A DNA stretch of 64,000 nt from Erysipelotrichaceae bacterium (lineage in GTDB: Bacteria; Bacillota_I; Bacilli_A; Erysipelotrichales; Erysipelotrichaceae): positions 69,665 to 133,664 of the forward strand of contig DPJD01000002.1 of assembly GCA_003543215.1 (NCBI GenBank), given 5' to 3'. The notes under the pieces were generated by a model. The model ran no database searches. It saw only the letters and a list, made by a program, of their open reading frames with translations, and was not told the DNA's origin. Made by a program: the position numbers and the translations under genes. Numbering within the stretch: the stretch's first letter is position 1; each line of letters starts with the position of its first letter. This document shows, piece after piece, positions 1-8,583 of this stretch.

Positions 1-185
1 CCCTCATGATGTTCAATTTGATTTTCCAAACCAAGTTTATTAAAAAGACTAAGTTCGTCCGCTTTTAGAGAATATCCGCAAATTTTAGCACCATGATTTA
101 GTAATATTTGTGTTAACCAAGCACCTTTAAACCCTGTGTGTCCAGTAATAAATACTCTTTTGTTTTTATAGTAGTCAAGAAACAT
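1..185 (-). CDS. rfbG: CDP-glucose 4,6-dehydratase, N-terminal part (cut by window edge)
   Basis: I translated the first about 61 residues directly from the minus strand, starting at the ATG at 185-183. They begin with a short basic stretch followed by VFITGHTGFKGAWL, the glycine-rich NAD-binding loop in the form typical of RfbG. Known role: RfbG is a cytoplasmic SDR that dehydrates CDP-D-glucose to CDP-4-keto-6-deoxy-D-glucose, the precursor of 3,6-dideoxyhexoses. The start lies 1 nt after the stop of rfbF, which makes its substrate, so the two are surely co-transcribed and probably translationally coupled. A weak GGTGG-like ribosome site lies within the end of rfbF. The rest of the gene, and any rfbH-type gene, lies beyond the left edge. 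Confidence 0.88.
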   Translation of the reverse strand, partial: MFLDYYKNKRVFITGHTGFKGAWLTQILLNHGAKICGYSLKADELSLFNKLGLENQIEHHE

Positions 186-186
186 C

Positions 187-960
187 TTACCACCGCTTCC
201 AAGGAGCATTGCCCTTTTTCCAAATTGCTTCAAGTGCTTCCTTATCCCTTAATGTATCCATGCATTGCCAAAAACCAACATGCTTGTACGCCATGAGTTG
301 GCCTTCTTTAGCCAACTGCTCCAAAGGTTCTCGTTCAAAAGTGGTTTGATCTCCTTCAATGTACTCAAACACCTGTGGCTCGAGTACCATGAACCCACCA
401 TTGATCCATCCACTTTCTTCATTGCGTTTTTCCTTAAACTGGTTAATCATGTCACCGTCGTCAATGTCCAATAAACCAAACCGACCACCTGGTTGAATCG
501 CTGTTAATGTTGCATATCGATTCTGTTCATGGTGAAACTTGAGCAACTCATGAATGTTGACGTCAGAAACACCATCACCATAGGTCAACATGAATGGCTC
601 ATCTCCAATATAATTCTGGATACGTTTGATACGCCCGCCCGTCATCGTATCCAATCCTGTATCAACGATAGTGACTTTCCATGGATCCAAATATTTTTGA
701 TGCACCACTACTTTATTGTGTTCTGTAAAATCAAAAGTGATATCTGACATGTGTAAAAAGTAATTTGAAAAATACTCTTTTATAATGACTTGTTTGTAGC
801 CACCACAAATTACAAACTCATTGAATCCAAATGAAGAATAATATTTCATGATGTGCCAAAGAATTGGTTTTTCACCAATTTCAATCATGGGTTTTGGAAT
901 GAGATGACTTTCTTCACTGATTCGGGTACCAAACCCTCCTGCTAGAATTACGACTTTCAT
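187..960 (-). CDS. rfbF: glucose-1-phosphate cytidylyltransferase
   Basis: 257 aa, the usual length of RfbF. The N-terminus MKVVILAGGFGTR is the nucleotidyltransferase signature and is followed by the sugar-phosphate-binding PKPMIEIG segment. YGDGVSDV near residue 128 supplies the metal-binding aspartate region. Known reaction: alpha-D-glucose-1-phosphate plus CTP gives CDP-glucose and pyrophosphate, in the cytoplasm. It lies 11 nt downstream of a GT2 gene and 1 nt upstream of rfbG, at the distal end of the minus-strand unit. The pair implies that a CDP-derived 6-deoxy or 3,6-dideoxy sugar enters the surface glycan; which one cannot be told because the following genes are outside the window. 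Confidence 0.93.
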   Translation of the reverse strand: MKVVILAGGFGTRISEESHLIPKPMIEIGEKPILWHIMKYYSSFGFNEFVICGGYKQVIIKEYFSNYFLHMSDITFDFTEHNKVVVHQKYLDPWKVTIVDTGLDTMTGGRIKRIQNYIGDEPFMLTYGDGVSDVNIHELLKFHHEQNRYATLTAIQPGGRFGLLDIDDGDMINQFKEKRNEESGWINGGFMVLEPQVFEYIEGDQTTFEREPLEQLAKEGQLMAYKHVGFWQCMDTLRDKEALEAIWKKGNAPWKRW

Positions 961-971
961 TGTAATGTCTC

Positions 972-1943
972 CTATCGATATTTAATTTTGAACAAACTCC
1001 GAAATATATGGATGCTCTGTTTGCTTATCAGTTTAAGGTATGCCTGATATTTTTTGGGTAACGAATTGATATAACGATTGTTTTTCCAATTTGGAAAATT
1101 CATTGACATGAATTTAAATGATTTATCGAATAAGTTAGCATAATCTTTAGATTTAAGAAATCTGAATCCACCATAAAGCATAAGCTGTTCGATGCAAACA
1201 TATTCGAATTCTTCATAGTACTCTTTAATTAACAAATTGGATTTAAGGTAAGATAGCGTACTTTCAATAATTTCGAAAATATCATATTGCTTTGGATTCT
1301 CTCCAGAACCCATTATCGAATTACTACGTTGAATATAGTGTACAAACGCTTCATCAATATACGTTATTCTGCTTGCTTGGGTAAAGATAGGTAGAGTCAC
1401 TGGTATATCCTCATACCATAAGTTCATTGGATATCTGAATTTGTGCTCAAAAAAGAATCTTCGATGATATAGTTTATTCCAAGCAAATAAGGGGGACAAA
1501 AAAGCACGTTTATTTTCAGACAATCCATCCATGTCTTTTAAGCCCTTTAACAACATCGTTCGTTTGGTTTTTTCCCATTCATATGTTATGTCACATATGA
1601 CTAAGTCTGCTTTATCATCTAATGCCTTCTTAAACATTTGCTCATACATATCTAATTCAACGTAATCATCACTATCGACAAAACCAATATAGGTCCCCTT
1701 CGCAAACTGGATTCCGAAATTGCGTGCATCACTTAGCCCACCATTTGGTTTAACATACCCAAATATTCGGTTAGGATAGTTTTGAACATACCGATCAATA
1801 ATTACCTGAGAATTATCAGGAGAACCATCATTTATAACAATAATTTCAATCTCATCTAATGTTTGATTAACTAAAGAAGCTAGACATCGATCTAGATATT
1901 TTTCTACTTTATAAACAGGCACAATAACACTTACTGCAATCAT
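972..1943 (-). CDS. family 2 glycosyltransferase
   Basis: 323 aa, soluble GT-A fold GT2. Visible motifs are the N-terminal VSVIVPVYKVEKYL strand-loop, INDGSPDNS (nucleotide-binding Asp) and FVDSDDYVE (DXD metal site) near residue 90. The C-terminal half carries the WYED segment common in polysaccharide GT2 enzymes. It probably adds one sugar to a lipid-linked repeat unit at the inner face of the membrane; donor and acceptor cannot be deduced. It starts 5 nt after the GtrB-like gene. It is a clear paralogue of the GT2 at 2947-3939: both share a WYED-x4-P-I block followed by a Y-x-QRS-x-SI block. Confidence 0.85.
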   Translation of the reverse strand: MIAVSVIVPVYKVEKYLDRCLASLVNQTLDEIEIIVINDGSPDNSQVIIDRYVQNYPNRIFGYVKPNGGLSDARNFGIQFAKGTYIGFVDSDDYVELDMYEQMFKKALDDKADLVICDITYEWEKTKRTMLLKGLKDMDGLSENKRAFLSPLFAWNKLYHRRFFFEHKFRYPMNLWYEDIPVTLPIFTQASRITYIDEAFVHYIQRSNSIMGSGENPKQYDIFEIIESTLSYLKSNLLIKEYYEEFEYVCIEQLMLYGGFRFLKSKDYANLFDKSFKFMSMNFPNWKNNRYINSLPKKYQAYLKLISKQSIHIFRSLFKIKYR

Positions 1944-1948
1944 CTTGA

Positions 1949-2878
1949 TTAATATCGATCCTTGATGATGTAATTAGGACGATGTTTGACCTCCATATAC
2001 GTTTTTGCGAGATACTCGCCCAAAACACCGATACTTAATAGCTGAATCCCACCTAAGAATAGTATAATTGTCATCATTGATGGATAACCAGCAACAGGAT
2101 CTCCATATAATAAAGCCTTTATAACAACAAAAACCATGTAGAAGAAAGCCATAAATGAAACCACAAATCCAAAGAAAATTGAAATTCTTAGTGGTGCAGT
2201 GGTAAATGCTACGATGCCTTCAATTGCATAGCGTACTAGTTTCCAAAAACTCCACTTTGTTTCTCCCGCTATTCGTTCAACATTTTCAAATTCCATATAT
2301 TTAGTATTAAATCCTACCCAAGCAAAAATACCTTTGGAGAACCGATGGTATTCACTAAGCGAAATAATCGAATCAACCATAACGCGAGACATCATTCTAT
2401 AATCACGTGCTCCATCCATGATTGTCACATCACTGATCTTATTGATCAATTGATAGAATTTTCTTGCAAAGAAGCTTCTAATTGGAGGTTCTCCTTTTCG
2501 ATCAACACGATATGTAGCTACTGAGTCATAATCCTCTTCTTCCATTTGTCTTAACATCTCTGAAAGTAAATATGGTGGATCTTGAAGATCTGCATCCATC
2601 AAGACAACAAAGTCACCAGTACTTTCTTTTAGTCCCGCTAATATTCCAGATTCTTTTCCAAAATTGCGACTAAAATTTATTATATGTATTTGAAGTTCCA
2701 AATTGTTCACTTTGATTTCTTTAAGGATTTGAAGTGTCTTATCCTTTGATCCATCATTGATAAAAATGTACTCTACTGAGACACTTAGCTTGCTAACCTC
2801 TTGCTTTAGAACATTAAAAAATAAGTGGAGCGCAGGTTCTTCATTATAACAAGGAACAATTATGGATAGACGTTTCAT
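1949..2878 (-). CDS. GtrB/DPM-like polyprenyl-phosphate glycosyltransferase
   Basis: 309 aa. The N-terminal GT2 domain begins LSIIVPCYNEEPALHLFF, with INDGSKDKT and the catalytic DADLQDPP motif near residue 95. Two hydrophobic helices follow at about 230-255 and 267-290, the layout of GtrB-type enzymes. Known role of the family: transfer of a hexose from its nucleotide to undecaprenyl phosphate at the cytosolic face, giving a donor that is flipped and used outside by a GT-C enzyme. The ribosome site is GGGAG before the ATG, and a candidate promoter (-10 TATAGT at 2908-2913) precedes it, so it may start its own unit with the GT2, rfbF and rfbG genes downstream. No dedicated flippase is adjacent. 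Confidence 0.88.
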   Translation of the reverse strand: MKRLSIIVPCYNEEPALHLFFNVLKQEVSKLSVSVEYIFINDGSKDKTLQILKEIKVNNLELQIHIINFSRNFGKESGILAGLKESTGDFVVLMDADLQDPPYLLSEMLRQMEEEDYDSVATYRVDRKGEPPIRSFFARKFYQLINKISDVTIMDGARDYRMMSRVMVDSIISLSEYHRFSKGIFAWVGFNTKYMEFENVERIAGETKWSFWKLVRYAIEGIVAFTTAPLRISIFFGFVVSFMAFFYMVFVVIKALLYGDPVAGYPSMMTIILFLGGIQLLSIGVLGEYLAKTYMEVKHRPNYIIKDRY

Positions 2879-2907
2879 GTCAATATCTCCCTCTATGAAC
2901 TAATACT

Positions 2908-2913
2908 ACTATA
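2908..2913 (-). promoter_or_regulatory. candidate -10 element upstream of the GtrB-like gene
   Basis: On the minus strand the 68-nt gap between two GT2 genes reads TATAGT preceded by TG, about 30 nt before the ATG at 2878. No convincing -35 hexamer is seen at 16-18 nt spacing. A short inverted repeat GAAAAT/ATTTTC (2917-2933) lies just upstream of it. It could be an internal promoter of the operon. Low certainty. Confidence 0.3.
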
Positions 2914-2946
2914 CACGAAAATCGCCTATTTTCAGTCATAAAAGAC

Positions 2947-3939
2947 TTAATTGAGTGCCATAATTATGAGATTATATGCTTTGATGTGATACAAGAGTAG
3001 GATGATTTTTGTTTTGAAACCTAAGCGATGATCAAATATCGATAGAATCCATTTTGGGTTATACTCACGAATCTTACTTGCATTTTCCATGATAAAGCGC
3101 AATCGCACTGAATCTATATCAGTGCTTTTCATAATGCGCAAAGTTGTTAAGTGCAAACCGTGTGTTATGTACATGTGTTTGATTTCTCTACTTAACACAT
3201 TCAAATTCATTTTTTGATGCGTCTGAACATAGTCGTCAACGTGCTTAATTGCCTCATATACATCAAAAATCTTTGGTTTCAAACTATGTGCAATAGAAGT
3301 TGACCGTTGATAGTAAAAATACAAAGGCTCATCGACCTTTGAAACTCTATTCGCTTTAAAGTAAAGAATTGGTATTGTAGCCAAATCTTCATACCAAAGC
3401 CCAATAGGAAAACGGACATCTGAGAAGAGTGTGGTTTTATAGAGTTTATTGCACGCACTGTTGTTGATTCCTAAAAGTTCTGGGCGAGTTTCAATTGAAA
3501 ATGAATCAAAATCACCACCACTTGAGAACTCTCGACGATCATCATATACATATAGCATGTCACAAGCTACAATATCGGAATCTGTTTGAATAGCTCGGTT
3601 GTAGAGTTTTTCTATCATCATCTCATCGATTGTATCGTCACTATCCACAAATGCGACATACTTACCATTCGCATGTTCTAGTCCAGTATTCCGCGCAGCA
3701 GAAAGACCCGCGTTGGCTTGTTCAATCAAGCGGGCATTACTAAAGTTCTTTATCATTTCTTTTGCGATAGTTGCAGATGAATCTGTAGATCCATCATTGA
3801 CTAATATTAATTCAAACGACTGAAATGTTTGATTGAAGATGCTCTTCAAACATTTTTCCAAATATGCCTCAACATTATAAATTGGAACAATAATACTAAT
3901 AGTTCTTTGCTCGGTCATATCATGGTGTTGCTGGGACAC
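2947..3939 (-). CDS. family 2 glycosyltransferase
   Basis: 330 aa with a GTG start at 3939; AAAGG lies 9 nt upstream inside the LCP gene, so this start is preferred over the internal ATG at 3918. ISIIVPIYNVEAYL, LVNDGSTDSS and FVDSDDTID (about residue 100) define a GT-A GT2. The gene overlaps the end of the LCP gene by 20 nt, which suggests translational coupling. The C-terminal third has the same WYED and YYQRSTSI blocks as the GT2 at 972-1943, so the two probably arose by duplication and add different sugars, or the same sugar in different linkages, to one glycan. Substrate unknown. Confidence 0.85.
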   Translation of the reverse strand: MSQQHHDMTEQRTISIIVPIYNVEAYLEKCLKSIFNQTFQSFELILVNDGSTDSSATIAKEMIKNFSNARLIEQANAGLSAARNTGLEHANGKYVAFVDSDDTIDEMMIEKLYNRAIQTDSDIVACDMLYVYDDRREFSSGGDFDSFSIETRPELLGINNSACNKLYKTTLFSDVRFPIGLWYEDLATIPILYFKANRVSKVDEPLYFYYQRSTSIAHSLKPKIFDVYEAIKHVDDYVQTHQKMNLNVLSREIKHMYITHGLHLTTLRIMKSTDIDSVRLRFIMENASKIREYNPKWILSIFDHRLGFKTKIILLLYHIKAYNLIIMALN

Positions 3940-6487
3940 TATCAGCCTTTTTACCTACAGTAATTGTTAAACTAGTTGGAAAGGTCGATTTTGTATAGGT
4001 TGAGGTATTGCTGATGCTTGGCGAAATGCTGATGATCTTTCCATCATTCACTTCACTTACTTCTTCAACTTTTGTAATGCTTGGCTTCAATCCGTTTATA
4101 TCAAGCCACGACTGTAGATCTACAACAGTAGTGCCAACAAAATTCGGAATCGTTAGTGTTGGTTCTACCTTTGTAGATAATGTCAAAGTAAGTTTATCAA
4201 CTGTTCTAAACTTCTTACTTTCTGCATACCGCTCATGATAAACAGGTTCTACTTTTAGCACCGTACCTTCATTTTTAGTTCCATCATACTTGCGAATGTA
4301 CGTTATTTGCTCAAGAGAGTTAACTAATTTACGAGCGAATTCATCAATTTGTGCCTCAGTCCAATCCACTTTAGGAAGTTCAACAAATGGGTAATCGAAA
4401 ACTTGAAGCCTTATGACTCGGTCTGCAGGAATCTTTGTATATGCCATTGGATCTTGAGCATACACTTTACCTGCTTTGCTAGCATCATATATGGAATCGT
4501 CAGAGGTAATCCAAGTATACTGTAGAGTCACATTGTTTTGAGATGCCCATGTTCTAATTTCACCTAGATCATCAAGTGTAGTATTCCAAACGAAATCTTC
4601 TACTATATCTTGGCATTCATCATAAACTCTATTGTCATAATTACTACAGTCAAGCACTTTCTTTATTACCCCAATTGTTAAATTTGTAATTTTCGAAGTC
4701 TTTCGTCCATACTTTTCGCTTTGACTAACGATTTGATTATGTACATAACTGTCGGAATACAATGGGCTTCCAACTTCAATTCTATTAACTTTCAAAGTGA
4801 TGTTCCGACTATTTGCCCAAGATGTGGCTCTCTCTAATGTCCAAGTGCCATCATTTGTTGAAAGCATATTAGGCATAATATCAGGTATAACATCATGAAT
4901 TTTCTCTTCATCATATTCTTCTAAATAAACAACCGGTCTTTGTGTCCACCAGTTTATACTAAATTGAATATCTGCAGGAATTTCGGGTTCATAATCATAC
5001 TTCAAATTATTGATAATAAAATTACGGTTATCCTCAATTGCTCCCTTATATAATCTATAAATCCATAAAGGAAGTTCCATTGCTTCATTATAATTCGTTG
5101 ATCCATACCCAGTAATTCGTGAACCTTGGATGTCAATAATTTTTTCACTATCAACATAATTATTTTTCATCGAAGACAAAGAGTAATTAAATAAACTCAT
5201 CATTTGCTCTAAAGACATATTCGTCTTAATATTCGAACTAGCCGCATCTAAAACACTCAATAAAATATTTATGTCTTTTGTAGATAACATTTGGTTAATG
5301 AGCTGTGAGATAACTTGTTGTTGATTAAGCTGACGTTGGAAATCACCACCTGGCATAAGTTTGCGTTCGCGTGCAAATGCTAGAGTCTGTTCTCCATTTA
5401 AGTAATTTTTACCTTCTGGAACCCACACCGTAAAATGACCACGTTCTGAATCAGAACTTTGACCTACGAATGTTATAGGTGAGTCTATGAGTAATCCACC
5501 CATTGCGTCTACAATTTCAACGACACCGTTAAAGTTTACTTCCGCAAAAAAATCAATTTTGATGTCTAATAGATTCTGTACTGTATTGATGGTACATTGT
5601 CTTGAAATGACACGTGCATGAGTAATTTTATCTGATGCATTATTTGTATAGCAATCAATAGGTACATAACTATCTCTAGCTATACTCGTAAGAGTAGCTT
5701 TGAAACTATATGGATTGAATGTCGCAACAATTAATGTATCCGACAATCGACCATCATTACCCATTATAAGAACTGTAAATGGGTTTTTTGTAACATCGAA
5801 GTTGGTATCAGACTCATTGGTTACTTCGACTTTAGCTTGATAATTATAAATTATTGAAGTTTCGTCTAAGTATTCTTCATAGCCTTCATTAACGATGAAA
5901 AGATCATAAAAATCATCTGGCATCGCTGCGGCGTCAATTTCGCCTGCTAGTAAGCCTAAATATAAATCATTATAATTTTCATACTCTTTATACTTAACAG
6001 TGATGTTATTCTTGTCTAACTCAGCTTTTGCTAATGGATTCCCTTCTAAGAATTCTTCGCTAGATATCACACCAAACGTCTTACCATCAATATCTTTAAC
6101 ATCCTTTATTGTAGTTGACTTATAAGTGATGAATACCCCGTAAACTGTCTCGGTTTGTACATTATCAACAATTATATTGTCAACACCTTGATTGACTTTG
6201 TTTACTAAGTAAACTGTAACTGAACTAAAAAATACGAAGAACACAAATACAACGAGTATAACAATATCCATCTTTTTGCTCTTCATTCTGATTGCGAAAA
6301 TAATAGCTAAATCTATAAGAACCAAGATCAAGAGACCAACACCATTTACTATCAAGAATATATTTGATGAAAATGAACTGTATTGAGTTAAGTTAAATAG
6401 AATATAGATAATTTCTAAATTAACCAGGACCCCAATGACTTGTATCATTAAATCAAGAACTCGATTATTTTTTACTTTATTACTCAT
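3920..6487 (-). CDS. LCP-family cell-wall glycopolymer transferase with solute-binding-like domain and PASTA-like repeats
   Basis: 855 aa from the ATG at 6487 (GGTGAT 5 nt upstream); an in-frame GTG at 6496 is possible. Order of parts: three TM helices within residues 10-98; an extracellular region at about 115-210 with DIDGKTFGVISSEEF and GLLAGEIDAAAMPDDFY, resembling the lobe of a family-3 solute-binding protein; an LCP domain at about 235-410 with SDTLIVATFNP, SIARDSYVP and LAFARERKLMPGGDF, the latter two contributing the Arg residues that bind the pyrophosphate of the lipid-linked donor; then about four PASTA-like repeats at about 530-850, the last starting TIPNFVGTTVVDLQSW. LCP enzymes attach undecaprenyl-pyrophosphate-linked glycopolymers to peptidoglycan outside the cell. 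PASTA modules, best known from penicillin-binding proteins and PknB-type kinases, bind peptidoglycan. The combination suggests wall-targeted glycan attachment. A paralogue without PASTA lies at 60849-62309. Confidence 0.88.
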   Translation of the reverse strand: MSNKVKNNRVLDLMIQVIGVLVNLEIIYILFNLTQYSSFSSNIFLIVNGVGLLILVLIDLAIIFAIRMKSKKMDIVILVVFVFFVFFSSVTVYLVNKVNQGVDNIIVDNVQTETVYGVFITYKSTTIKDVKDIDGKTFGVISSEEFLEGNPLAKAELDKNNITVKYKEYENYNDLYLGLLAGEIDAAAMPDDFYDLFIVNEGYEEYLDETSIIYNYQAKVEVTNESDTNFDVTKNPFTVLIMGNDGRLSDTLIVATFNPYSFKATLTSIARDSYVPIDCYTNNASDKITHARVISRQCTINTVQNLLDIKIDFFAEVNFNGVVEIVDAMGGLLIDSPITFVGQSSDSERGHFTVWVPEGKNYLNGEQTLAFARERKLMPGGDFQRQLNQQQVISQLINQMLSTKDINILLSVLDAASSNIKTNMSLEQMMSLFNYSLSSMKNNYVDSEKIIDIQGSRITGYGSTNYNEAMELPLWIYRLYKGAIEDNRNFIINNLKYDYEPEIPADIQFSINWWTQRPVVYLEEYDEEKIHDVIPDIMPNMLSTNDGTWTLERATSWANSRNITLKVNRIEVGSPLYSDSYVHNQIVSQSEKYGRKTSKITNLTIGVIKKVLDCSNYDNRVYDECQDIVEDFVWNTTLDDLGEIRTWASQNNVTLQYTWITSDDSIYDASKAGKVYAQDPMAYTKIPADRVIRLQVFDYPFVELPKVDWTEAQIDEFARKLVNSLEQITYIRKYDGTKNEGTVLKVEPVYHERYAESKKFRTVDKLTLTLSTKVEPTLTIPNFVGTTVVDLQSWLDINGLKPSITKVEEVSEVNDGKIISISPSISNTSTYTKSTFPTSLTITVGKKADSVPATP

Positions 6488-6492
6488 ATTTA

Positions 6493-7128
6493 TCACCAGA
6501 CGTAGAATTGAGCAATTTGCAATACACCATCATAATTAATTACGGTAAATGCTGCTCTCCTCTGAAATTTGTCTTCTGGAAAGACTTCTCGATCAACATA
6601 AGTCCATTCTGCTTCTATATAGTATGCTGGATACTCATTCTCAAGAAATTTAAAATTTGCTGAATACATTGCATTAGTCTCAATGGATTCAACTTCGATT
6701 AATTGATCTTTACCGTACTTGAGAGAAAATGCATCTAGATCCTTATAGAAACTTATTCTGGACGCATCCATTAAAAGTAAATAAGAGTGATTTACAACGA
6801 AAGCTAAGCCACCCACATCATAACTACCAGCTTTATTTGTCCATGTATAATAGTCTGCAATAAAATTCTGTACAACTAAATCTGCTTCATTAATTCTGTC
6901 ATCAGGACTTAATTCAAGTTCATCACTCAACGCTTTGTAGAGTGTTTTTTGCAACTCAGTCGGGTTTTGGGGTATTGCATAAACACCATTGAATTCCAGA
7001 CCTGAATTTTGTTTCCCATCAAAATTTGATTGACCTAAAACAATACTCCCCATATTGAACAAAATCGCGAGTATCCCTATTACCATAATAATTTCAAACA
7101 AAATTGTTTTCGTAACTCTAAATTTCAC
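6493..7128 (-). CDS. membrane-anchored extracytoplasmic protein of unknown function
   Basis: 211 aa, GTG start with a strong GGAGGT 6 nt upstream. One N-terminal helix (about residues 8-30, IIMVIGILAILFNMGS) is followed by about 180 mostly polar residues rich in aromatic amino acids, so it is a type-II membrane or secreted protein. I see no catalytic motif and do not recognise the family. It lies 36 nt after the MBOAT gene and 5 nt before the start of the LCP gene, so it is probably co-produced with both. By position only, it may be an accessory factor for extracytoplasmic acylation or glycopolymer attachment. Confidence 0.7.
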   Translation of the reverse strand: MKFRVTKTILFEIIMVIGILAILFNMGSIVLGQSNFDGKQNSGLEFNGVYAIPQNPTELQKTLYKALSDELELSPDDRINEADLVVQNFIADYYTWTNKAGSYDVGGLAFVVNHSYLLLMDASRISFYKDLDAFSLKYGKDQLIEVESIETNAMYSANFKFLENEYPAYYIEAEWTYVDREVFPEDKFQRRAAFTVINYDGVLQIAQFYVW

Positions 7129-7164
7129 AAGCTACCTCCATATTTCCTATTCATACAACCTAAA

Positions 7165-8574
7165 CTAAAATCTAAAATATATAAATGGATTATATGAGTT
7201 ACTTATCAAGAACATGAGACTCATATATAGTATAATACTCAAAAATAGAAGATATATACCGTGCAATAAGGCGTTTTCTTTCAAATACACAAGCACCCTT
7301 TTAACAATTGGCGTTGAACCTAATAACCCCATTATAAAATATGGCCATAAATATAAGAGTCTTGCATTCTTAATTGATGTTATATCAATGCCATCACTTA
7401 AAGATACCATTTTCCGTAGAATTGTAAATATCTGTTCATAACTGTTTGAATTAAATAAAACCCAACTAATCATAACTAACAATAATGTATACACATATTT
7501 TAACGGCCCAATTTTCAAGAGGTATTTAGAAATTACAAATTTCTCAATGATTAAAATGACGCCAAAGTATACTCCCCACAATACAAAATTCCAACTTGCT
7601 CCATGCCATAATCCTGTTAATAACCATACAACAAATATATTGAAAATCCATCTTGATTTCTTAACTCGATTGCCACCAAGAGGAATATACACATAATCTC
7701 TAAACCAAGTACTCAAAGACATATGCCAACGTCTCCAGAAATCAGTGATAGAATCCGCAATATAAGGGTAATTAAAATTCTCTAAGAAATGAAAACCGAA
7801 CATTTTGCCTAAGCCAATCGCCATATCACTATAAGCACTAAAATCAAAATATATTTGTAGTGTATAACCAACAATTCCTAACCAAGCCATAGTAAATGTC
7901 ATATTATCTAAAGATAATTGACTAAATACATAATTAGCGGCAATAGCAACGTTGTTCGCAATTATAACTTTTTTCCCTAGACCAATGATAAATCTTTGGA
8001 AACCGGAATTAAACAATTCCCAACTTTCACTTCTATTTTCGATTTCTTCTTCAATAGTTGAATATCTCACGATTGGACCCGCAATTAATTGTGGAAAAAA
8101 TGAAACATATGTTAACAATAGATACAACTTTCTTTGAACCTTCACATCGTCTCGATAAGCATCAATTACATAAGACATAAGTTGAAAAGTATAAAAACTA
8201 ATTCCAATTGGTAACCTTAATGACATTTCGGGTAAATCTATTGCAAATAGCAAACCCAAATTACTGAAAATGAAATTTGCGTACTTGAAGAACCCCAAAA
8301 CAAACAAATCTAAAACCATAGTTAATGTAAATACGATAAGTGCTGTTTTATTCTTACTTTGTTTCTTTAGCTTATCAAACAGAATCGTCGTATAAAAGTT
8401 AATTGTAACAGTTAAGATCATTAAAACGATGTAAACGGGTTCTCCCCAAGCATAGAAAACCAATGAAAAAAGCAACAAAATAAAGTTGCGTACTTTTAAG
8501 CTACGAACACTATAATAGAGGACAATCACCGAAGGTAGAAATATTGTTAAAAAAGTTAAGCTGCTAAATAACAT
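7165..8574 (-). CDS. MBOAT-family O-acyltransferase (AlgI/PatA/DltB type)
   Basis: 469 aa polytopic protein with about 10-12 hydrophobic helices. Diagnostic segments are FWRRWHMSLSTWFRDYVYIP and WHGASWNFVLWG; His324 in the latter is the conserved MBOAT catalytic histidine. Known role: such proteins pass an acyl group, usually acetyl, from a cytosolic donor through the membrane to an extracytoplasmic partner that esterifies a polysaccharide. The partner is the DHHW/SGNH-like gene 9 nt upstream (8584-9810), the same pairing as AlgI-AlgJ and PatA-PatB. Start supported by AGGGAG 7 nt before the ATG. It belongs to the minus-strand unit that continues into the LCP gene. Confidence 0.93.
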   Translation of the reverse strand: MLFSSLTFLTIFLPSVIVLYYSVRSLKVRNFILLLFSLVFYAWGEPVYIVLMILTVTINFYTTILFDKLKKQSKNKTALIVFTLTMVLDLFVLGFFKYANFIFSNLGLLFAIDLPEMSLRLPIGISFYTFQLMSYVIDAYRDDVKVQRKLYLLLTYVSFFPQLIAGPIVRYSTIEEEIENRSESWELFNSGFQRFIIGLGKKVIIANNVAIAANYVFSQLSLDNMTFTMAWLGIVGYTLQIYFDFSAYSDMAIGLGKMFGFHFLENFNYPYIADSITDFWRRWHMSLSTWFRDYVYIPLGGNRVKKSRWIFNIFVVWLLTGLWHGASWNFVLWGVYFGVILIIEKFVISKYLLKIGPLKYVYTLLLVMISWVLFNSNSYEQIFTILRKMVSLSDGIDITSIKNARLLYLWPYFIMGLLGSTPIVKRVLVYLKENALLHGIYLLFLSIILYMSLMFLISNSYNPFIYFRF

Positions 8575-8583
8575 ATATTCTCC

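Noticed and set aside
2917..2933. GAAAAT/ATTTTC inverted repeat as a terminator
   Set aside because: Only 6 bp and no T-tract on the minus strand after it; left as a note at the promoter.
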